64,000 bases of DNA from Mnemiopsis leidyi (lineage: Eukaryota > Ctenophora > Tentaculata > Lobata > Bolinopsidae), in NCBI GenBank assembly GCA_000226015.1, contig JH152694.1, positions 202,644 through 266,643 on the forward strand, given 5' to 3'. A model generated the notes under the pieces. That model worked only from the letters and a program-made list of their open reading frames with translations. It was not told the origin of the DNA and did not search any database. The position numbers and the translations under genes were made by a program. Within the stretch, counting starts at the first letter, position 1. Each line of letters begins with the position of its first letter. Below, in pieces: positions 1-11,953 of the stretch.

Positions 1-234
1 CCAATCAAGATTAGAAGTCACTATGACACCCAAATCTTTTTCTTGATCGACATAATCAAGTGAGATTCCCCCCATGGAGTATATGAAATTGAAGAAAGGG
101 AGAACACTAAGAAGGGAGAGGTTTTTTGAAATTTTACCGCTCACCGAGAGCACCTTACATTTGTCAGGATGAAATCTCATTTTATTAGAAAGTGACCAGT
201 CATGCAGGTATTCAATATCCTTTTGGAGTCTGAA
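1..234 (-). mobile_element. LINE reverse transcriptase fragment
   Basis: The minus strand is open from 234 to the window edge. It encodes a block typical of the C-terminal part of Jockey/CR1-type non-LTR reverse transcriptases: LQKDIEYLHDWSLSNKM, then RFHPDKCKVLSV, and finally SLDYVDQEKDLGVIVTSNLDW-like text just at the edge. The 'W-x-K-M-x-F-x-x-x-K-C-K-V' pattern followed by 'EKDLGV' is diagnostic of the family. The fragment is cut off by the window border, so element length and state are unknown. Immediately after it, 235-300 is AT-rich with a short repeated gaattaagtaacat word. Confidence 0.85.
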
Positions 235-1621
235 AAAATTGAATTAAAAATTGAATTAAGTAACATCTTTTATTTATTCCTTGAATTGAGTAACATATCG
301 TTCTCAAATCTGTTCATATGAAGATTCACAAATTAGGCCTAGGGCCTATAACTATAAGTATAATGAAGTATCCGTATAATAGCTTGCATAGTTACTCCGA
401 GGGTCTCTTTCTGCATGACTAAAGTTATACTTTCTGCATCACAATACTTATAGTACTTATAGTAAGTTATACTTAAAGTAAGAAGTTGTAGGAAAGGGCC
501 TTACGGTCCTCTGTACTTCTGTTAGGGCCGTGATTTCTTCGGATCGAGAATTTCTGCATGCTTAGTTACGTTTGTCGAGGAAATAGTGCAGCGTCTAAAA
601 AGGCGCAGATCACTAGCTCCACGACAGCTTTATAAAACATGAACAACCTTCATGCTTCAGGAGGTTGGATTGTCAGTAGAATAATATAATTCAAAACTAG
701 ATAAGGATGTCCAGTCACATCTTCACGCGATGGAATCTTCTAGCCAGTACCAAGTACCTAGTCTTCTGTCTAGTCTGCTATCTAGTCTGCTAACTAGTCT
801 AGCTTGTTCCGCTGTCTGCTTCCATAAAATGCTTCTCTTCCTTGACGAGGCTTTTAGTAATTCACATTTCTCATGACTCCTCCTGATATAAAGTTCTACT
901 AATGAAGTTTCTACCATCCGAATCGTCCGGCTCAGCCCTGGCAACATTTCCAAAACATTGATGTTGAAATGCTTCACACGTGATTATTAAGCAATAGCTG
1001 ACAGATTAGATTTAAATTTTGCTGAGGCACTGGAGTTGATAGTGATACTGATAGTAAAACAATTGATAATTTCTTATTTCAAAGTCAGTCAAACGAGCGA
1101 AATTAGTGTTTAGTTTTAGAAAAAGTTAAAAAAGTTAAAAAAGAACATGGCATTAAGATAAGATCAAACACCAGACACCAGTGATTCGAGTATTCAGCAT
1201 TCAGCATGGCGTTTGCAAGTTTCTGTTTACACAGACGACACTCGACAGAAGTGTGTAAGTAAACTGTTTAACTTTAAACACAAATCAGTAATCACCCACA
1301 CAACATATACACCGAAAATCGGGTGCCATGTGCAGTCACGTGCACAATGCACGTCACGTGACTTGTGACTTCTGAGTACTGACCTTGTCATGACACATGA
1401 ATAAATGTATATGCAATGATGGCACGTGCAGTGTGGTGCGCGCGCACTCTAAGTAAACGATAACGCGTTATAGAATTCACACTTTGTGGACGAAACGTAT
1501 AACACACTCACATTTAAATTTTACGCTGCTGTTATTGTTTGTTCGTGACATGTGACATGTGTTAGGGGTTGGCTGTTACAGCATCTCTTTACACTTTTCA
1601 GCTGTTGGGTGTTGGGCCATT
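235..1621. other. non-coding stretch, no gene seen
   Basis: No convincing exon. Contains AT-rich direct repeats (actataagtataatg-like words around 348-475) and the E-box cluster listed separately. A 17-codon ATG-initiated stretch at 1206 ends at a strong donor-like GTAAGT but no partner exon was found. Confidence 0.5.
1337..1428. promoter_or_regulatory. cluster of three CACGTG E-boxes
   Basis: CACGTG occurs at 1337, 1355 and 1423 within 92 bp, the second as TCACGTGA. This palindrome is the core site of bHLH-ZIP factors (MYC/MAX, USF, TFE families). No gene is recognised next to it, so a regulatory role is only inferred from the local density. Confidence 0.3.
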
Positions 1622-1755
1622 TAGCTATAAATTATTATCTAGATTATTATTGCAATATAGAACTGCAGACTCTGTTGTTACTTGTTGATCAATAGAGTAC
1701 AGTCATGTCATCAATATAATAATAATCAGATAATCTAGATAATAATTTATAGCTA
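1622..1755. repeat. 22-bp perfect inverted repeat abutting the mariner
   Basis: Bases 1622-1643 are the exact reverse complement of 1734-1755 (both built around tctagataataattta), with a 90-bp spacer. The right arm ends 4 bp before the left terminus of the mariner. It may be a small palindromic element used as an insertion site or simply an AT-rich hairpin. Confidence 0.7.
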
Positions 1756-1759
1756 TATA

Positions 1760-3068
1760 TTAGTGCGTTCGAAAAAGATTGTCAGTGAGTGTTTTATTCC
1801 AAAAGTAAAAGTCTGTGTAAAATTTCGTTACCAGGATCGGTTTTATCAGACAATTTTAGGTAAAGATAAGTGATTTTTAGGATAAGGGTTGAACTTTAAC
1901 AGCCCTTTAAGCTAAGCTTTTTGATTTCATTTTCTACCTCCACTGAATGAGATGAATCGTGATTTTCGTTTCAATGTTTTGACTCGACACAAGATGGGTC
2001 TATCTGCTGCAGACAGTCATATTGAGCTCGTAGCGGTTCACGGGGATGCTAGCCCTAACGAAAGGACTGTTTTCCGTTGGATTTCAGATATCTTGAATGG
2101 CCGAATACACCAGGAAAAGAGGACAAGCCCTGGTAGACCAATTGTGACCTGTACCACTGCAGCAATAAGGAAAGTAAAGCGAATAAAGACTCAAAACTCA
2201 TGATTATCATGCACTGATATTGCCTTACGCCTTTCTATACCAAAGACATTCGTTTTTCATATTCTAACTAAGAATCTTAACCTCAGAAACGTGCATGCTT
2301 TCTGGGTACCTCATTTTTTGTCAGAGAGCAACAAAACAGCTTAGGTGGCATGTTGCAGAGCGTTACTTGAGCTGTTCAACACCAAGGGTCTGCAGTATAT
2401 GGGGTCAAACTATGTTATTGAAGACGAACCTTGGTTTTCGTGGTCTCAAAAGTACAAGGGTAGAGTTTGGATCGGCAAAAAAGGCCCGAAATCGACAGAT
2501 GTGAGTCAAAGTTAACAAAGAAGAAAACAATGAGTTTAATCGGGTTCACTTGCAAGCCTCAAAGATTTTCATTATCGGTGATGCCCCAAGGTACAACTAT
2601 TGATGCCACCACTATGATTAGGTACCTAAAGGACACATCTAAAAGGTTTATGGGCCTCAGAACACACAAACTTTCTCTGAGAAATTCACACCTCCGAATG
2701 GACCATGCGAATCTCTCTCAGCCACTATCTTGCAAGATTATCGCAAACAGAACGGAATCTCAGTTGTTCACCAGGCACACTATCCTCCAGTTTTAGACCT
2801 CCTTGACCGATATATGTTAAGAGCAATCAAGCGGAACCTTAGAAATTATGTTTTTAGGGCCCAGAAGATGTCAAGGCCGCCATTCAGCGGAGCATAAGGG
2901 TGATGTCAGAAAACACCCTGATGGACCAACTTAAGAAGCTGTGTGACCACTGAGAACGTGTAACTGAAGTTAATGGAGATTATGTTGCCCAAAAACATTA
3001 AAATTTTGCACCGTTTAACTATATCAGCTGATTTATTCGACTACTGACAATCTTTTTCGAACGACTAA
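1760..3068 (+). mobile_element. mariner-family DNA transposon, decayed
   Basis: Nearly identical terminal inverted repeats lie at 1760-1786 (ttagtgcgttcgaaaaagat...) and 3043-3068 (the same without one base). They are flanked by TA dinucleotides at 1758-1759 and 3069-3070, the target duplication used by Tc1/mariner elements. The length of 1309 bp is the usual mariner length. The interior carries transposase remnants in several plus-strand frames, so the copy is inactive. Its age cannot be dated, but the terminal repeats are still very similar while the coding part is heavily disrupted. Confidence 0.9.
1952..2870 (+). pseudogene. mariner transposase remnant
   Basis: From the ATG at 1952, about 83 codons remain open. 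They encode the N-terminal helix-turn-helix region, including RTVFRWISDILNGR and the linker SPGRP that precedes the second DNA-binding half in mariner transposases. Further on, VIEDEPWFSWSQKYKGR near 2417 matches the region around the second catalytic aspartate ('DE.W'). HQAHYPPVLDLLDRYMLRAI near 2770-2830 matches the 'P.YSPDL.P.D...F' block. These pieces are in different frames with stops between them, so no functional transposase is made. It lies wholly within the mariner element. Confidence 0.8.
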
Positions 3069-3070
3069 TA

Positions 3071-6000
3071 TTATATTGATTATTGAATTTTCTAACTAAA
3101 CTTCTGTTTTGTCTTAAGTCAGAACAGCTCCTTTTGATTTTTACGAATTGGACGTTTTTATTTGTCCGGAATCATGCGTCAAAAATAAATTTTGAGAAAT
3201 TCCGTAAAGTTTGGCAAGTGAGTTGATTCAGATGATCACTTGATCTGGTACTGCTTCATTTCGAACGACAAATGCATAATACAACAGTTTCCCAAATTAT
3301 GGGAGTTTCACACTTTTAAGTTTTACAGGTGAAGCAATGGCTAATGAGTAATAAGCACATGAGTAATAAGCACATGAGTAAAAAAGCACATAAAATGTTT
3401 TCGCTGCTTTCTAATTAATAACCCTTACACACTTATGCTTTCTTGACTTCGATATTTCCTTACCTTAGCTTTTGTGTTTGTATTGAATATTGAACGTGTT
3501 GCTCTTGCAGTCCATTGTGTTTGTAATACACAAGTCTCTACACAGCTGATTCTATGAGGGGCGGCGTCAGCCCACTGGCTTAATTTGGATTCTCCGTCTA
3601 TTTAGAAACTCCTTCGGTATTCATTTTGTGACGCAAATTCAATGTCTTCAGATCAGGCTTCAACTCTTCAATAATTTATTGAGTCCTGACGTACTGCTTT
3701 TTTGATGAATTATCCATCAACTGGTCACTTAGTCTTAACTATCTTTCTATATGACTGACGTTTAGGTTCCCCTTGTGGCAACCCTTTTATCTTTGTGAAT
3801 TTTTCATTAATAACTGCCGTCGGGCATCGAATATATTATCTGTCGGATTATCATTAATTTATCTTCAAATTTTTGATCAATTTATTTCTATAATCTCCAG
3901 TTTTAATTCCCGTCAACTTACAATTTGTGAAAGTTGGTGTTGACCGCTTTGATTTTGGACTTTAACTTGTGATTTATCTACACTTGGTAGTTAACTCTTA
4001 ATTTATTTCATGAACTTTAAAGTGATGAATTTGCCATATTCAATTCAAATTATTTTGTAATAATGTTCGTTTCTCGAAAATGTGACGTTATGTATTTAAG
4101 ATTTGACATATGAGACAGGGAATATTTAATTTCAAACTATTGAACTTCAAACAACATTGAACTTCAAAGTCAAACTATATCATACTTCAAACTATCTATC
4201 ATACAATCGACCAATCATTTGACTTATTGTCAGTAGCTAGTTAAAAACTATGATTTTACAAATTATTTGCAGTTTAATGTATTTCAAGTAAATATCTTCC
4301 AAGGTTTACAAGAAAGTACATATGTATAGCAAACATTGGTTAAACTTGACAGCAGAGCACGCCTTGGCCTTTCGTCAACTTGATTTGTGACTGAATCCTT
4401 GTTTTTATTCAATCTACAGCGAATTTTTAGTTTTTTCTTCTCAGTTATGCACCTATGCTGGCCTGAGCTGCTCAATAGTCAATAATGTATAAGTATTACT
4501 CTTACTTCGTCCAACAAAATAATTCTGTTGCGTTGCACAGAACTTAATTTTTCAGAGCTTACTGCATGTTTCTCTGCTAAAATCTTTCAGAGCTCTGAAC
4601 GTGCAGAACTCCATGTTTTTCAACTGAGTTAGTAGTACTAGTCTCGATTTCCCACCTGTAGCAGTCCTGTACTCTCGTTAGTTGAACTTTTTCTGGATCC
4701 TCTAAAACGCATAGCCTTGTCAAGGTTGCCGATAACAGCCTCACTATTAAAGTTCTAAGGTACCCTCGGAAACTGCGTAAAGTCAGTGTAAATATGTAAA
4801 AGTTAGTCACCAACATCAAGGAAGTACAAAACCAGCTATACCTATAGAACCAGCTAATACCTATAACACCAGCTATACCTATAGAAATATAGTATTGTAG
4901 AACCAGGACTGAAGGGGTTGTCCATGAAGGCGTGGTAGAGATAGAGAGATAGAAAGTAGCCAGCTCAGGGAGAGGAGTAACCACATGGGCAGCAGCACTG
5001 AGAAGGATCGCCATAACTCCCTTCCATTGCAGACCCCCAGGCAGACTCATAGCAACAAGAAGCAAATCTTCTACTGCCACATGCTGGATCATTATAGCGT
5101 TACTCCGAAGGGACCCCACTTATATAAGTGTGTCTTCAACCATACAGGAGATGTATATAAAGGTTTTGTATCCCACGAGAATATTTCTTTCTGTTGGGCC
5201 GTGGATGCCATAAAGAGAAAAGTTATCGTATTTCATTTCTTGTCAGGATATCAGAATGATGCGGCAATGGATCAACGTAAAAATTGGTAATGATAGGAAT
5301 TGATCCCCGGTCGTAATGAGGAACTGCTCTCTTGGGACACAACTGATCATGCACTAGGTAACATTACTGTCTACTTAAGGTACAAATTTAAAAGTCTTAC
5401 TTTAAAAGTCTTTTTTCTAGTTCCTTCATAGTTCTGCAATTTCCATAAAACATTGAAATCTTAGACTTAATCCTGATGTAGTAAGAAAAGTAGGAACCTT
5501 TCTGCCGCGTGTTTTTGCGGTATCAAAAGCTTTGGTTTCAGGTTCCCATTCCCCAAGAATGCCAACTCTCTGAAGCCTGTTTCATCTGAATTGTCTTCTC
5601 AATCTTTCAAGAAGGATGTGGTTAAGCTTTGACATTGACCTGGCACTCTTGTATTCCATTTATGGTCAATGCACTTGCAGTCGAAATAAGGCCATAAAAT
5701 CAACATGGACTTTGTGGATTTTGGTCAAAATGTCTATATTTTTACCAAGGCCAAGTTTCAATTGTCCGTGTAGTGATTTAGAATTTTGGATAATTACCAT
5801 GGTCATACTTTTCCATTTCACCACCAAAAAGGTGAAAAAATGCGGCTCGTTTCAACCACTCCCCCAACATGTGTACTCAAAACTCTTCAGTTAAACAGAC
5901 AGATATTATCTTATTCAATAGTTCACGTCAGCGTAAGAGCCTGCTTCTTCGGGGGACAACTGCCGGTAGCTGAGAGTTTGCAATGCAGTATAATGAGATA

Positions 6001-6648
6001 GCTAGCTGGCGTCTTTCTGAAATGCAGTAACATACCACGGCATTGCCCGCTATTGTGAGCTATTGTTAGTAGCTCCACTGTATCACGTTATCATAAACTG
6101 TGGATTTCATATACTGTGGATTTCTTTCCTCGCCCTGAATATTCCATTGTCTAACTTTTATCCTTTTGTTTTGTTTTTCTTCGGATTTGACTCTGCATGA
6201 CTATTTCATTTTCACTATAACTGTATGTTGTAGAACTATATTTCTAGGAATGTGGTGTCACGTATTTTTGTAGTATTTAAAGAACTGTTTGGGAGAATAA
6301 ACATCATGCAGGGTTCGTTGATATATTTTTTGTAAAATTTTGGAATTGTAGATTCTTTCATTATATTTACTTATTTACTAAATCTATAGGACTTACGTTT
6401 GCTCTTTTAATCCTAGTAGCCCTATTTTCATATAGCTTGTCTAAGGATAGTAGAATTGCATTTTTAGAGAACCCGATGATAGCATACGGTAGCTGTATTT
6501 TAGAGGTATGTCGCCTAGACAACTAGCTGTGTAAGCTATGTTTTTACCTTCTCAAGAATTAGAGTTTCTAAATTTGGGCTCTTACTCTTTGACTGCACAG
6601 TTAAAAACAGATACAAACAATTACAAACAATTACAATCAGTTACAAAC
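3071..6648. other. non-coding stretch with no recognised gene
   Basis: AT-rich sequence. Around 4830-4890 a roughly 20-bp unit (accagctatacctatagaa) is imperfectly repeated three times. The only long open frame is the 180-codon minus-strand one listed separately. I see no domain, splice-supported exon or RNA gene here. Confidence 0.5.
4577..5119 (-). CDS. unsupported open frame, hydrophobic
   Basis: An open frame of 180 codons on the minus strand; its first ATG is at 5092, about ten codons inside. The predicted product has several hydrophobic stretches (GVMAILLSAAAHVV and YYISIGIAGVIGISWFY). I do not recognise it as any family. Part of it is built from the small tandem repeat near 4830-4890, and there is no neighbouring exon or codon signature to support it. 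It may well be a chance open frame and is listed only because of its length. Confidence 0.12.
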   Translation of the reverse strand: MGSLRSNAIMIQHVAVEDLLLVAMSLPGGLQWKGVMAILLSAAAHVVTPLPELATFYLSISTTPSWTTPSVLVLQYYISIGIAGVIGISWFYRYSWFCTSLMLVTNFYIFTLTLRSFRGYLRTLIVRLLSATLTRLCVLEDPEKVQLTRVQDCYRWEIETSTTNSVEKHGVLHVQSSERF

Positions 6649-6650
6649 AA

Positions 6651-6932
6651 GCAGCAGCCTTGACTGTGTGGCAATCGTGTGAAGCTAGTTAAGTCTCAAT
6701 AAATAGTCACAAATAAATAGTCACAACACGGTTAGAAAATAAATATATTTATTCGTGGGGAGGTGTCTGTATAAGATACGTAGCTTCAATACATGCTTTG
6801 GATACTAAACTTGTTGCTGAGGAATGCAAATGGTGCAAGCAGCAGCCTTGACTGTGTGGCAATTGCGTGAAGCTAGTTAAGTCTCAATAAATAGTCACAA
6901 ATAAATAGTCATAACACGGTCATAAAATAAAT
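6651..6932. repeat. two direct copies of a ~94-bp unit
   Basis: Positions 6651-6744 and 6839-6932 are near-identical (starting gcagcagccttgactgtgtg and containing doubled 'aataaatagtcacaa'), with a 94-bp spacer. The spacing equals the unit length, so this may be a three-unit tandem array whose middle unit has been replaced or has diverged. Confidence 0.7.
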
Positions 6933-7303
6933 GTATCAATTATAGGCGCAACATTAATTATATCTTGTAAAAGTCAATACCCAAGTTACGACTTTAAAAC
7001 TCGCTGTAGAGTAGGTATTGCTCACGCTCCAGATTTTCAAGATTTTTCCTGTCATTGGGCGCAAAATCTTTTTAGTCAAGTGCAAGTACTATTTGTTTTG
7101 GAATGATGGGCTGCACCAAGTGGAAATAGACGGTTAAAGACGACAACTTGAAAATGACAAAGGCTAAATATTTTCGTGGCTATTTCCCAGTCATTTTTCT
7201 GTTATTTTCGGTAGCGCTATAAAACATGCCATTCCGAATTCCACATCAGTTGATTTGTTTGGAGACTTCTCTAATTCCTTTTTTAAACGTTTTCTGTAGA
7301 CTA

Positions 7304-7436
7304 TAGTAGTAAGTAGTTACTGTAGTAGTAAGTAGTAGTAAGTAGTAGTAAGTAGTAGTAAGTAGTAGTAAGTAGTTACTGTAGTAATAAGTAGTAGTAA
7401 GAAGTACAGTAAGTAGTAGTAAGTAGTAACTGTAAA
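7304..7436. repeat. (GTA)n-type microsatellite
   Basis: Imperfect runs of gtagtaagta interrupted by 'gttactgtagta'. Simple-sequence repeat, no coding signal. Confidence 0.85.
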
Positions 7437-9864
7437 CTAGAAGTGGATAAGGAGACTCACATCAAGCAGCGCCTTTATTTAGAGACGGATTCAGTGCCTT
7501 GTACTCAATGGTTCTACCTTTACAAAAGTGGTCCCTATAACAGTGTTCGTATTGTTATGGAGATTCCAGTAATTTGTAAGCTGAAGTCAGGGAGATCTGT
7601 TAGTGCTGTATCATGACATTCTGTGTGTGCCATTTTCAGCAGGCCCGGATTGGAGCACCAGATTGGATATAACTTTGTCCGCCGCGAACTTGAGTGTGTC
7701 CAGGTGTTGAGAGACTCCGGCGGACTTTATGTTTGATCCGCTTGCGAGCCCGCGTTGTTGTTTTCCCTAGCGGGAACCTAGACAAATCCGTACGAAAATG
7801 TGATCAAATCCGCCAATTATCTAGTCGTTTAATGCACAGTTCACGTCAACAAGCTTAGAAACTACAGATACAAGAAAGTATTTTGAGAAGTGTCCACCAA
7901 GTCCGGTTCTAATAGTGTTTCTTGGTAAAGTTGAATGCGGTTTCGAAAATACAGTACATTTATCTCCTGAACAAAACGCTCAAAATCAAGTCGTCTCAAC
8001 AGCCAAAGGTTAATACAGTAACCTATATCACTTGAGGTTTTACTCTCTAGACATGAAATTGTTCAGGAAATCTTATACTATTGTTGTTATACTACTGTTT
8101 CATATCAACTATTCAGCTTTATACATTGATCTTATATAGAAATGAACATGAATTCGTGAACAACTTCATGTTTTCTATGTAGGTTTCCTCTGTTGATGTT
8201 CCCCTTGACTTTTGCATACACCGTGTATTGTACATTTTCATAAGTTAAATTGTTTGCTTTCTATTTGAATATTTGATTTTTCCCTGTTTATAGATTTTTT
8301 GGCCCATTGACTACAATGCGACCATTTTCAGAGAATGAATAAGAACGAGTCAATCTGAAATAATTCGAAGTGAAAGATCTTCCTAAGAATGAATTTAAAA
8401 TTTATAGTCGAACGGAGATGAAATAGTTGGACCAAATATCAGTTACAATGCGACTCAGTAACTACCTGCTCTACGTGATATTCTCTGTTTATCTATACAT
8501 TGTAATGTTTTTATAGACTACTTTCTCATCAACACCGCATCTTGAAAGTTAGATAATATTCAAGGAAGCCGGAAATTTAGTAACACTATTACATATAAAG
8601 TTTGTTGCATACCTCTTTAGCTATCCGATTACCGCGTGTATCATGGCTACCAAACTCTAAGATGTGAAAAACTAGCTTCATCATTTTTTAGTCAAGCATT
8701 TTGTTTTAAATAACTAACAAAAGTTAAACTAACACAATGAATAATGTTTAAAGGCACTATTTGAACGAGTACCAGTTCAAGTGAATAGTACCCAGCAAAA
8801 CCATCGAAGAATGCTGTTTCTATTGTCGTTAATTATTTGAGGAAATAGTAAATAATAAGCGTAATGATCCTAAGACAAAGACTCTTTACAAATGCTTTCG
8901 AGATATAGACCTCAATCTTTGTTCTCTACTGTATATTGTATGGGTTGTATATTGGGCTGTACTCGTGTAATTGATAAACAGTGTAATTAGTTCCAGTAAG
9001 TTATGAGCCAGTAGATATATTCCAGTAAGTTATGTGAGTTTCGAGATGACCGTCTCCCCATCGTTCTCTTCATTATAGTAGTTTGTACGATGTATCTGCA
9101 AGTTAATTTTAAAATTGATATCATGACATAATGCTCGATGCGTTTGTTGTTGGTATTTATCGGGACTTCGTCAAACCATTTTTAACTTCAAATTCTCCAA
9201 TCAACTATTGCAGCAGGGTGATGCAGCAGCTAAAGTTTCATAATTTCCAGGACTCAGTGCTATCTTTGTCAACAACCTGGTTAAATCAATTAAAGTTCAC
9301 GCTCACATCATGGAGCTAGATTTCACAGATCGTCGTGACTCCAATGTCGAGTAGGTACCAACTACTGATACAATCACAGACAATCCTCTGGCCCTTGCTC
9401 TCTACCTTACTAGAACCCCTTATCTTCTGTTTCGTTTCCACATATAGATTATAATATTGTCTCTGGGGCTTTCACTAGTGTAGAATAAATCATGGTGCAG
9501 CAAACACATTTAGTCTCTTCTATAGTTATTGATAACAAGACCCATAAATCTAAACTTTATTACTACATGTAACAAAATAGTCCAGATTTGAGCTACGACA
9601 GTATTATCAGAATTTACGGATCTTTCTATAATTATGTCATTAAACCATATTTTGTTAAACTAACACATGCAGTCATGCGTATTATATATGTCTACCAACC
9701 CCCCTACAAGTACACCTATATCTACGGACAGCCGGTCCAATCAAGCTAGATGACATCAGTTCGTTACCTCGATCTAGATTCTCTCCAGAAACACAGCTCT
9801 AATCAGTCCGAGCGGTAACTTTGCCCGGCATCACTCCGCAATACTATCTGAGAAGTCCAGGCTC
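7437..9864. other. non-coding stretch, no gene seen
   Basis: Longest open frames are about 60 codons and have no recognisable domain. A slightly GC-richer patch at 7630-7770 gives no convincing exon. Confidence 0.45.
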
Positions 9865-9923
9865 CGACCAGGGCCTTGTTCCACACTTGTAAGAACGACC
9901 AGGGCCTTGTTCCACACTTGTAA
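9865..9923. repeat. 31-bp tandem duplication
   Basis: The word cgaccagggccttgttccac and the following 8 bases occur at 9865 and again at 9896, separated only by 'gaa'. Recent-looking two-copy tandem duplication. Confidence 0.85.
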
Positions 9924-10358
9924 CCGTCATGAGAACTTAAACCATTGTCCTCTTGAGAAGGGGTTGGCAACCATTACCGACTGGTGGAAGAGGTTTATGT
10001 CTGGTGCACATACTGGGTGTCACTAGGCGTTTGTTTGCTGCGGCACGTTATTTGTTGTCGGCTGAGTTTTTCTCAAAATCCTTAGCGTATTTTAACCATT
10101 CCTAGATCGCTTGTGTGAGACTGTGAGGGAGTATTATGATATGACCTAGACCCGTATATATGTGACCTCCACTCTTTTGATGAAAACGGCCACAGATCAT
10201 GGGCCTGCAACTATCCCTTCTAAATGAACTTTACAAATGCTTTGTTAAAAATGTTCTATGTCTGCTTTGGTTTCTGTCTAAGACCCCCAGCTCGTGCTAA
10301 ACCTAGTATAATTACTTCATTATATCCGTGAAGGTTATAAACTTTTTTATTATTGTGT
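9924..10358. other. non-coding stretch, nothing recognised
   Basis: No open frame or repeat of note between the 31-bp duplication and the palindrome cluster. Confidence 0.4.
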
Positions 10359-10407
10359 TAGTAATCACGTGTCTATCATTTTACCAATGATAGACACGTG
10401 ATTACTA
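10359..10407. repeat. perfect palindrome, 22-bp arms, 5-nt loop
   Basis: Bases 10359-10380 and 10386-10407 are exact reverse complements with the loop 'ttacc'. Each arm contains CACGTG and begins or ends with agtaat/attact. That border word also frames the hairpins of the adjacent repeat element. A long perfect stem like this implies recent origin or maintenance by strand pairing. Confidence 0.9.
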
Positions 10408-10424
10408 TTACTAATTACTAATAT

Positions 10425-11625
10425 TATTCAACTTCAGTTGTATTTGCTAATTTTTCAGTAAAATTAATATAGTAATTACACCGTAGTAATACCACTGGAG
10501 TAGTATTACTTTAGTAATACCATTATAGTAATTACACTCCAGTGGTATTACTAATTCATATCCCGAAATCGACCTTAAAACGCGATTCAAACCAATTTGT
10601 TTCTGCTTAGGACAGTTTGACTGGGCCAAAATTAACTTCAGATTTCGTTTCAAAGTACATCTGCCCTTGAGGTAGATACTTATGCATGACACGATTACAT
10701 TCAATTCAATTTGAATCACATTCAAGCAAATTTTCTTTGAAAATGTCGAGTAAATATCTCAACTTCAAGAATTAGAAGAGGTTAACAAAAGCCAAATCAT
10801 GCATTTTTACAGGCTAAGCCTCTATGAAGAACAAGTTTCCACTGATCAAAAATTTCAGCCAAAATCGCACAGCTATTTGTCAAAAGAATAGTTCTATGGA
10901 GTAACAGCAAAAATTTGAGCAGGATATCATGAGAAATGACCTTAATTATACTACGTCGGCGAATTATGTTGCTATTTTCAACATCGACAAGCACACATAA
11001 TTACGTCATCAAAATACGGCCCTCAAACCGAACGGATAGTGAAATCAAAAAACTGATAACTTGAACTTAGGTCTGTCTTGTGACACATTAACAGGCGACC
11101 CTTAGGGTTCCTTCCCTGTAATTTGTGGGGAGATGACACGTGACAGTAGACATGGTTACCTATTGGTTGCAGGGCTCAAGGCTCTCACTATATTCGGGCC
11201 GGGTTAAGTAAACCATCCACTTTATCGTTTGCAAATCATCATTAAGATAGGGGACTCCCAAATTTTTGATAATTTTCCTGATAATGGTTTGGATAAGTGT
11301 GCCTTATGTGGACTAAACTAGTAAAATGCTTGATTTCGCTGTACTTTTCCTCTTTCAATTCTTTAGAGCTTGAGATATTTACTTGAAATTTTTCATTTTA
11401 CCCTAGCTGTTATTAACAACGCAGTTGAATAATACAGTAATACCACTATTGGTATTGCAATTACCATACGTAATTCCACTCGCAAGCTCGTTAAATTACT
11501 TCAATAAATCCACTCGCAAGCTCGTGAATTTATTGCATGAATACCACTCGCAAGCTCGTGGTATTAATATGATAATTGCACTACCAATAGTGGTATTACC
11601 GTATAGAAGAATTCAACTGTTAAGT
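10425..11625. mobile_element. hairpin-rich repeat element, copy A
   Basis: The right portion (about 11025-11625) is clearly homologous to about 30560-31115: shared words include cactatattcgggc, gataattttcctga, ttttaccctagctgttat-like text and gtggtattaccgtat. So this is a dispersed family, not unique DNA. The far left (10485-10552) carries a stem of 17-bp arms around accactggag and an internal 8-bp stem, resembling the stem at 11437-11599. The element may therefore have hairpins at both ends. No coding capacity is seen, consistent with a non-autonomous DNA element. Its superfamily is not recognisable and the left boundary is uncertain. Confidence 0.55.
11422..11619. repeat. nested hairpin array with constant loop
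   Basis: The outer stems are 11422-11430 with 11611-11619 (cagttgaat) and 11437-11452 with 11584-11599 (gtaataccactattgg, 16 bp, perfect). Inside are three consecutive hairpins around the constant core actcgcaagctcgt. The stems differ: gtaatt/aattac (11470-11475, 11494-11499), caataaat/atttattg (11502-11509, 11528-11535) and aataccac/gtggtatt (11540-11547, 11558-11565). Loop conserved, stem variable but self-complementary. Copy B at 30984-31014 has a comparable hairpin with stem tattgcat/atgcaata. Confidence 0.8.
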
Positions 11626-11736
11626 TGTGATTTTTACCCTTTCTCGGGCCCCAGTTTCTCTATTGTTCAAAAGAGCGCCAGTCTTTTTGCAATATGTCGT
11701 ATAAAGAAAATAAAAAGGGTCTAACATAATTTGCGT

Positions 11737-11953
11737 CGTTCACGTATGACGTTATCACCGAAGCTTGTTTGTAAACGAAGCCGATCGAGGACGAGGTGGG
11801 AAGGGGGTTTGGCCAGTGATTTTATCGCCAAAAATTTGACTGTGATAAAATCATCTTGGGCGGGGGGGGGTTAGTCTGGATTACGATTGATAACAAAGCG
11901 GGTAGGGGAAGGGGGTAAAAATACCGAACAATTGATGACGTCATTTGTGAGCG
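11737..11953. mobile_element. small inverted-repeat element (MITE-like), copy A
   Basis: The ends are cgttcacgtatgacgttatca at 11737 and its near reverse complement ending at 11953; 16 of 21 bases pair. The interior (ggtttggccagtg, ccaaaaat, ctgtgataa) matches the copy at 59630-59985, so this is a dispersed non-autonomous family. The terminal repeat contains a TGACGT(C/T)A word. An internal G9 run lies near 11860. Confidence 0.75.
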
